Below, in pieces: positions 61,101-64,000 of a DNA stretch of 64,000 nt; position 1 is the stretch's first letter; each line of letters begins with the position of its first letter. The translations under genes were made by a program, and so were the position numbers. The notes beneath the pieces are model-generated. The model saw nothing but the letters and a program-made list of their open reading frames with translations. It was not told where the DNA came from and did not search any database. The stretch is from Moesziomyces globuligerus. Taxonomy: Eukaryota > Basidiomycota > Ustilaginomycetes > Ustilaginales > Ustilaginaceae. The stretch spans positions 496,001 through 560,000 of the forward strand of contig JARVLF010000022.1 of the NCBI GenBank assembly GCA_030849465.1, given 5' to 3'.

Positions 61101-64000
61101 GCGTGGAGCACGCCCACGTCTCCGGTAAAGTAGGCGGAATCGGCACCGACGACCCGCTCTGCGTCTCCATCGCCATGGACGGGCTGCAGCGCCCGGGTCA
61201 GATACTGGGCCTGAATGAAACTCTTGCTGGTCTGGTCAGGCATGTTGAGGTAACCTCTCGCAACCTGAGGTCCGCTGACCACAACCTCACCGCTTTGGCC
61301 GATGGCGCATGGTCGCTGGTCACTGTCGACCACGAAATACCTGGACAGGCCGATTGGCTTTCCAACGGAGACCCAAGGTAGATTCAGAGGCCCTTCCTGT
61401 GCCGTCGTCTTCTCGTACAAGCGAGTACTGTAGTCCACGGTGGCTTCGGTCGGCCCGTTGCTGTTGAACAAGGGCACGTGACGTGTGATCGCATCGACGA
61501 GATTGCTCGGAAGGGCTTCACCACTCGTGATGAGCGCCTGCAGGCAGGGGAGATAGCCGATGTCGATGATCTTGGCCACGGAGGGCGTGAGCTGGATCAG
61601 GCTGATCCGCAATTCGCTGAGCGTGTGTTGCAGATCAAGCCTCATCTCCATCGACGGAGCCAGACAAAGGCACGATCCTGCAGCGATAGCACCGAAGATG
61701 TCGTGGCACGAAACGTCGAAGGTCTGAGACGCAAACGAGCCCCTGCGGCTCCAGCAATTCTGTTCTGGATACATGGCTAGGGCGCCCTGAAGGAATGCGG
61801 CGAGGTTGGAGGCGGTGACTTGAACGCCTTTGGGCTTGCCCGAGGTCCCCGAGGTAAACAAGACGTAGGCAAGGTCGGGGATGAGAGGATCTCCTTGCGC
61901 GTGTTTCTGGCCCGAGTTGCTCACATCCTCGGCATTCTCCAGCTCTTCGACCGTCATCAAGTTGATGCCCTTCTCTTGCGCGATGGACTTAAACTCGGCG
62001 AGTCTGCTGACGGCATCCGCGTCGTTGCTCGCTGCTCCCAAGAGCACAAAAGATGCAGATACCGCTTCGACTACGTGAAGCTGACGCCGAAGTGGCCATT
62101 GAGGATCGACAGGCACGTAGCCGCCTCCCGCCATCATGACGGCGAAGCAATTTACCACAAACTCGTCATCTTTGCTGGCCAGGATCGGAACGAGCGGAAG
62201 AGCCTGTCGTGCACTGTGCTTGGCCTGCGTCAACCTGCGTCGAATCGTTCGTGCACGCCGACTCGCACGCTCTCGAACCTGGCCGTAAGTCCAGAAGCGG
62301 TCCTTGTACTGGATGGCAATCTTCGTGGGACAGGTTGCGGCGTGTTTGTCCAGATACTCGTGGGCAAGCAAAAGCGTGCTGGGCGACAGTTCCTGACGCC
62401 TGGCCATGTAGCTCGTCTCAGCTTCTTGCAGAACCCGGAGGTCGGCTGGACCAAAGAGTTTGAAGTCCGAGAGTCTGGAGTGCGAGCCCTGATGGACTAG
62501 GTGCTGCAAGGCGTGGCCAACGTGCAAGCAGAGATGCTTTGCGTCCTCTGGCATGATCACAGTCTTGTCGCTGAACACATTGAAGTCAACAGTGTCCTGT
62601 CGTGCGCCGACGTCGAGGCAGATGGCATAATTGCGACGCATGCGAGAAGAAGGAGCTTCTGGGAAGATCGTGGCGTGTGGAGAGGATGCAACCTCTGTTT
62701 CCGAGGACATGGTGAGGAGGATCGTCGAAAGTGGCCTGATCTCCCCATTCAGCGCTTTCGAGATCTGGGCCAACCCAACACTGTTGTGCGTGTCGAGCAA
62801 GTGCATCTCGTTCAGAGCCGACCGGGCGATGTCGGCGAGAGAGCTGCTGGCGTCGGACTGCAGCCTGAACGGAAGCGTGGCCACACACGGTCCGACGATC
62901 GATGCAATGTCAGCAACGTGGCTCCGGAATCCTGTTCGACCGCTCGTAACCAGGTCAAAGAGGATGTCGTGCGTGTCTGTGTACTTGGAGAGTACCATCG
63001 AGAGGGCAGAAGCAACGGCAGACCCAAGCGTCAGGCCCATTTCGGCCAATCCCCGCTTCAGGTTGGTCACGGGAGTCGAAACGAGCTGTCCTCTTTCGGC
63101 ACAAAACGACGCAGAGGGAGGCGCAGGCCACGATGGAACAATGTGCCGCTCGAGATGGCTTCGCCAGAAGCTGATGTCGGATTTGATGATTACCTGACTT
63201 GTGGCTTCGTGTCGAGCGACGATGGAGAACCCAGGTCGTGGATCCATTTGAGCAGATTGCTTTCCTTGGATGTTTTGGTACAGCTCTGTAAGATCTGCAA
63301 GCAGCAGGGCAAGCGACCAGCCGTCGTACAGAGCGTGATGGATATGCAAGACGAAGTGCCTTCCTCCACTCTGATCAGCGTCGTCGATGGTTGCACGATG
63401 CATGGGTCTGCCCCAATCGAAGCCGAGGAAGTCCAGACTGGCATAAAGTGCATGCGACAGGACCAGTTGGTACAGCCCGCCATCGCAAGGAACGAAAACG
63501 GATCGCAGGATTGGTTGCTTCGATACGAGCATGTGCCAGGCTTCCAAGAGGCATTGTGCATCGACGCTACCACCTAAACGCCAACGAAACTCGGCGAGGT
63601 AAGCGGACCTGTCCTTGAGCGTCGACGCCAGCAAAGCCTCTTGCAGCTGCGTGACGGGGAAGGCATCCTCGATCTGGTCGGCATCGATTCCCAAGTGAGC
63701 GGCTGCATCCGTCCATGGCTTGGCGTCCGAAGAGCTGCTGAGCGACTCGGCGTCGTCATCGTGATGCAACTGCCTCGATGCTGAGTCGTCACAGCTCGTA
63801 GAGCTGGCGGCATGCAGACGCCAAAAGTCGGCCAGGGCCGAGATCGTCTTGAAACGGAACAGATGGCTGTGGAGCAACGGCAGAGTCTCCTGAGGAGCGA
63901 GCAGAACCCTGAGATGTGCGATCACCTTGATAGCAGTGATGGAATCGCCCCCAACGGCGGTGAAATCGGTAGTCTCGCACGGCATCGGCAGACCGAGCAC
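49139..64000 (-). CDS. Giant non-ribosomal peptide synthetase, N-terminal part beyond window
   Basis: One intron-free frame enters at 64000 and stops at 49139, giving 4953 visible residues; the true start is outside. Domains (approximate residues): T1 1-45 (GGDSI at 17), C1 108-520 (HHALYDGW), A1 545-1080, T2 1120-1185, E1 1212-1655 (HHLVIDLISW, ESHGRD, TVGWFT), C2 1695-2115 (HHSLVDAW), T3 2170-2245 (LGGSSL), C3 2310-2735 (HHALYDGV), A2 2775-3290, T4 3315-3380, E2 3405-3825 (HHFVVDIVSW, EGHGRK, SVGWYS), C4 3850-4285 (HHALSDAW), A3 4305-4805, T5 4835-4905. No TE, reductase or terminal C domain. C2-T3 has no A domain. Alignment by eye to GrsA gives codes DVHQISSVDK (A1), DVFDLGAVNK (A2), DASFAGGVMK (A3); substrates not assigned. 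Two E domains predict D-residues and argue against a ferrichrome-type synthetase. Cytosolic; each T Ser would need phosphopantetheine. Confidence 0.95.
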   Translation of the reverse strand: MLGLPMPCETTDFTAVGGDSITAIKVIAHLRVLLAPQETLPLLHSHLFRFKTISALADFWRLHAASSTSCDDSASRQLHHDDDAESLSSSSDAKPWTDAAAHLGIDADQIEDAFPVTQLQEALLASTLKDRSAYLAEFRWRLGGSVDAQCLLEAWHMLVSKQPILRSVFVPCDGGLYQLVLSHALYASLDFLGFDWGRPMHRATIDDADQSGGRHFVLHIHHALYDGWSLALLLADLTELYQNIQGKQSAQMDPRPGFSIVARHEATSQVIIKSDISFWRSHLERHIVPSWPAPPSASFCAERGQLVSTPVTNLKRGLAEMGLTLGSAVASALSMVLSKYTDTHDILFDLVTSGRTGFRSHVADIASIVGPCVATLPFRLQSDASSSLADIARSALNEMHLLDTHNSVGLAQISKALNGEIRPLSTILLTMSSETEVASSPHATIFPEAPSSRMRRNYAICLDVGARQDTVDFNVFSDKTVIMPEDAKHLCLHVGHALQHLVHQGSHSRLSDFKLFGPADLRVLQEAETSYMARRQELSPSTLLLAHEYLDKHAATCPTKIAIQYKDRFWTYGQVRERASRRARTIRRRLTQAKHSARQALPLVPILASKDDEFVVNCFAVMMAGGGYVPVDPQWPLRRQLHVVEAVSASFVLLGAASNDADAVSRLAEFKSIAQEKGINLMTVEELENAEDVSNSGQKHAQGDPLIPDLAYVLFTSGTSGKPKGVQVTASNLAAFLQGALAMYPEQNCWSRRGSFASQTFDVSCHDIFGAIAAGSCLCLAPSMEMRLDLQHTLSELRISLIQLTPSVAKIIDIGYLPCLQALITSGEALPSNLVDAITRHVPLFNSNGPTEATVDYSTRLYEKTTAQEGPLNLPWVSVGKPIGLSRYFVVDSDQRPCAIGQSGEVVVSGPQVARGYLNMPDQTSKSFIQAQYLTRALQPVHGDGDAERVVGADSAYFTGDVGVLHANGELQLIGRRDGQVKINGLRIELEEIAAVIERCHYVSAAAALVGSDERIVSFVARAKPDQAQARAVPDQDAVIGQVLAEARSSLPTYMVPSRIVVLENSLPITPSGKIDRARLLAMDLSPIEPNRTKSLKTREMSTSNEQAAESTPSTSGLNKSQLRVRRVWAEVLGIPESSIGTHTPWQAAGGDSIQLIRLYSAARRHGLQLPVTAQITIAAQALGVKSLNSDSASSDSSCRDRRSVSLPHTSEEVVPLSAMQRHFFSKTGALDRYAQSTLLRFNGAKKYSIGRINACLSILMQRHAQLRCTFSRADPHDLQPLLQTCLPFTNAAPVWPVRQAGDCATSEEVNEAIDGALSSLRVSGQEARLLCGCAFSFQGGRYLLLAVHHLVIDLISWDILLDDLEALLGQEDQPCLKALSPSGEEHSQPFGSFVAALEEEASTVPLFRMPSFTKVLPALQESDTPATAQTYTSFSVTLAPIESKQGASSQSSGLGSVDQVLAMVAEALFGLTGVQDPIIAFESHGRDALHNAQTIAETVGWFTLVAPLRLQRGRSVEETLQLARAARLADMDAVQAAAELAAPAPASCSKPRWPLLLNLHAQSSSPSPDSPDNVFQASKRSFEPVSAATRQQLGLDWVEMDPNATKDAEVAIDIEQEADGSLTLNICHRDHCSSDRETMDAFVDAIQSAHSRVGLALKRLHQNPPCLSRADLLPHLRFSAQDWDRFVSATCAAANLRLHDVDDLLPATPMQEALVLETQRIQGSYITTRTFKVDLETRGEPSSLSRIKRAMDQLSALHPTLLRSRFIVDSKKGLLLAVLRPTFVQPMLFALCEDAIKGLGVAPEALGDPFAQPFGVKVHFDPNSGAMLLTMVMHHSLVDAWSLQLLLQDFEILLRDSEWRPPSERIPFPTYLKDFAARDRTTTRKYWTRLLDSVLPLASVPFADRLARTDSSRAASMQLVKKVILRSSICSKRNSLSTGFILSWAAVLSANSRCAQAAVLLGLVHSGRDVNVPGIVDLVGPTVTTLPVPVLFRPDWSPVTLLTQLDRTLSLANQHCDIGLNELVSCTQLRPRDMCSFVTFRNLSGDDGTSRPDSLLTEISADDHVQIPLSISAGPGGDGEVWIELLHDSNVFSCSEAEKLLEDTVRTWQMLLQVCEGDCPDRSLSLPSPLGNPDTVGTELPGVVASAQPTLPIVHQKLGGCNVPEPPSVSKPKNIGDNVKKLQGIWTRVFDIQSGTCPIDVPFTELGGSSLMAMRLMAEMREAGFQFRVADLLKPSSIEDLLGLNAGQAEKQVLDHSERDPMVSSERGSTVSAERSPTVSQATIVPQAHRQQPQPSLTLPEDIDLPIHLHDHVDSWYICPPTQEALMAVGYATSQDEALENQAYVARLCFQARADPLDPQRLEAAFKLLTDRHEILRTAFVHSSTSGFVGICYRVGSEALPKLQFDRSNSTGESHQPSAAGQVPWRAVAVYDGKRGGIKSVEWEMHHALYDGVTISILMDELSIIYRQWSASSLPPAVAYSSFAASTRDEAKHLQQTSSRYWAHRLSGCQALNWPCDGGSKLVAAAKTNAEAVIASDRVDIEAMASALQVLPGALVRLVCSLLVSKLSGCEEVTFDWVSSGRARPGLREAAGPTILTYPTRIHVPPASEAIEDGSKAHVWRLLDAIQDDLVDESRHSWMGKRGILRSLGPTGSSLMNQILVTYQPPSSQSRSQIQNILVPHGASMSLDYALSVEIVPVSAGQIEVMAAFDDSLISSADARMFVEQLVGLFEHLAPSDASARRSTCIQPPIRALLDTGMAPEELRIVRALHGAPSISINRLPSVHELVLNQQRLTPDKIALQYGGEFVTYKELVQRATHLSHSLRDLCPGAQRVGICVKRGVPMVVAMLGVLLSSAAYVPIDPDLPSARCVQVAQAADIHAVIASDSTRRVVQAAVDKLAVQMLSSEELESRVVPPEAAELGSSVSSQSLAYIIPTSGSTGTPKACAVTHVNATAFLTEATAYYRLSSFDKKLQAANFAFDVSVFDIWGTLSVGGCVVGAPKEDMFGDMTAVIQQASCTFLDLTPTVASLLSAVELPTVHSILLGGEPLSRPLLHTWLQAGTTVFNASSPTECVVNVLAHRFDTSNKSASLPYIPIGRPLGHSRIYLLNERMHHVRVGEVGEIFIGGPQVGAGYFGDAAKTKAVFLENVEISIAEQRICEPRLFRSGDMGRLHGDGLVEHLGRRDGQTKLNGLRIELGDVETCLVSHPLVRRACVVKAVSTSSRQERLLAFVELHSPECGSEAGQLQDELIRSVKHGLPAYMIPEQVLVVPSLPLTPSGKIDRRNLQERAQDASIADVKAMRAHKTILDSPVDEFERALITLCCEVLHVQREEVSMEAPWSHLGGDSISSIRMISRCRREHGVKLGFGTISRSTTLREIGDTIREQRSRQLDEKSQDVQSRQASSRSRIDRAVPLSPLQARFWTLFQNHTELDCFSQSQMVPLPKRGGDLWSAEQLQKVLQKVQRNHQALVSSFTKDAVTPLDDTMIANKLVKVHRRAPVSLTDAEEACRETIGRLSLQRGRLLAATLLRYEGEEALFIAAHHFVVDIVSWKILLDDVALLLKDVNAPLPDPTDSYLLWAEETREQQQPNQQAVPFLPKPLWATSDCQASFVSHRLLTDVDCHAVCSRLAIEPLEMMLGAVAIALNEACEVPETGFTLAVEGHGRKPWNMHQDLTRSVGWYSAFYPVDGRLDDACDLRKSLRQTRDDLLLARKHHLPSCLPVGEHRWPVVLNFHGSNSLASGAHSSALSTLKWEDGGYGVVRDAVVNIEVSASNQKIHWLFEGPSDLKAELETVSSRLASVLDRMTAMTSVHLDCPPLGLSMEDLDSATGLEKEEYRAFVEADLPRLGFEPWQIERVSPCTALQEALVAAGDESDRYRGVRWYDVANRNLPSRQLKNVWKSVVSATEILRSTFVHHEKRGLLRLSTASSWKEPLFLSSTASAEIDDWIRQQGHPALSPVAAAVLENQDGLALRFVTVVHHALSDAWTMDLIDSDLERILTGTVTQEHTSPLLRLPASPSFESVVHHYQNKDRDASKVFWKDQISGLTAVDWPRMGSNNVEIPTRHLRARCQTVPTFELTHFAAEARRRHGISPADVFQLAWAMLLHRRAWQGADSCDVAFGLVLAGRDIPVQRIEKIRGPCLQIAVARYRFEADEGIVETIKSLQTQQDHWAKHAYVGIGEMLSASGRSSIHHLFHTLASFRSLPGDVLDEGTQRTLVLTESDDRISVPISISASPDSTGDKIEFDLLFDEQSLDPHAADLLVQELRHTFEALYHGIRAGRAISTIGAVEAGQAELMQGISRPSPSEQGPSDLVSLFLRQVERTPQKVFCQQDEALVTYREMERLTRRGALVIRRCLKDGNAEASQLIPVRFVKSMPLLVAILSILRAGFGYVSIDPELPVERQSFIVSQVHASMLIEDEEHKHPLLQTEAPLKVMKFTELQRNDGSQDQELPMPSEDSPCYAIYTSGSTGRPKGCLVRHRNAAAFCNNYASSRGVPTTWTARMLSISNPGFDASISEYFVTMSVGGTICFATKDAILSDLVGHLQRYRVTTGFMTPSLCRTADLGMEGPHITHLALGGEPVAFDLVQRLSRGGIRVYNGYGPTETTVMVLTCRLTEQTCKRRVPIGSPLPGTYALVLDGRGRPCPVGAPGEIVIGGAQVTAGYIDLDSQAFYTEPGSGEQLYRTGDWGALRADGLIECYGRRDGQVKLRGLRIELGDIGKTILSVPGVADAAVMVREDALVAAYTRKASTSSDDGAGDSLLSSIKRRCEQRLPAYCVPSRFVCIANGRLPHTRNGKLDTAQLERIVSAAIVEQDKATMALSADSHQDADNATGRAGSALEEMIAEAWSHALNLSTDEVGFLRSFASLGGDSIKAVRVAAHLRRRGLKDVSVGAILACKTIEAYATRQLELEQAREQSQPAAPVPSQPAVSAKPARFSLLAKSRRSAPSVAAA
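57159..57230 (-). repeat. 24-bp tandem repeat (x3) in the NRPS linker
   Basis: Three adjacent 24-bp units encode SERDPMVS, SERGSTVS and AERSPTVS, in the linker between the A-less module's T domain and the next C domain (residues about 2257-2281). The array is in frame, so unit number can change without breaking the gene. Confidence 0.85.

Noticed and set aside
49139..64000. Ferrichrome/ferrichrome A siderophore synthetase as the identity of the NRPS
   Set aside because: Two E domains with intact motifs, a module order without trailing T-C units, and a T-terminal end do not fit that family.
1..64000. tRNA, rRNA, CRISPR and centromere searches
   Set aside because: No tRNA B-box/A-box pair, rRNA segment or spaced direct-repeat array was found by eye. 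The gene-poor region lacks retroelement coding sequence that would suggest a smut centromere.

Overview
This is eukaryotic nuclear DNA from a fungus, most likely a basidiomycete of the smut group (Ustilaginomycotina). The evidence is long, mostly intronless ORFs, a few short GT-AG introns (about 80-110 nt), moderately high GC, long Ser/Ala/Pro-rich tails on nuclear proteins, and single-copy fungal housekeeping genes. The species cannot be named from the sequence alone. I saw no tRNA, rRNA, CRISPR array or intact transposon.

Layout. 1-1456: the 5' part of an SSUH2-like zinc-ribbon gene that runs off the left edge. 1.5-12.4 kb: a gene-poor stretch holding only a membrane acyltransferase (7592-9082), with about 6 kb and 3.3 kb of non-coding DNA on its two sides. 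12.4-13.9 kb: a secreted, cysteine-free Asn/Gly repeat protein. 14.3-15.7 kb: a mitochondrial-type HAD phosphatase (CECR5/HDHD5 family, 4 exons). 17.2-21.2 kb: a RecQ1-like helicase divergent from the mRNA-capping RNA triphosphatase (6 exons). 21.3-29.6 kb: a secreted bicovalent FAD oxidase divergent from an ABCC-type transporter. 29.8-34.8 kb: exosome subunit Rrp4 and telomere protein Rap1. 37.0-42.8 kb: shugoshin, EMC6 and the U2 snRNP protein Hsh49/SF3b4. 43.8-47.6 kb: a monocarboxylate-type MFS transporter and a DUF829/TMEM53-like protein. 49.1-64.0 kb: a giant non-ribosomal peptide synthetase (NRPS) that runs off the right edge.

The NRPS is the most notable item. In the visible 4953 residues the order is T-C-A-T-E-C-T-C-A-T-E-C-A-T. 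It has two epimerisation domains, one module without an adenylation domain, and no thioesterase, reductase or terminal condensation domain. That order is unlike ferrichrome-type siderophore synthetases, so the product is probably a peptide with D-residues that I cannot name. The nearby MFS, FAD-oxidase and ABC genes could take part in modification or export, but most genes between them are housekeeping, so a dedicated cluster is not proven here. Its upstream part lies beyond position 64000.

Several otherwise ordinary genes carry unusual features: a Trp-to-Met change in the RecQ aromatic-rich loop, shugoshin with its basic C-terminal motif placed mid-protein, Rap1 without an obvious ATG for its open frame, an 11-nt last coding exon in EMC6, and a small uORF before the ABC transporter.
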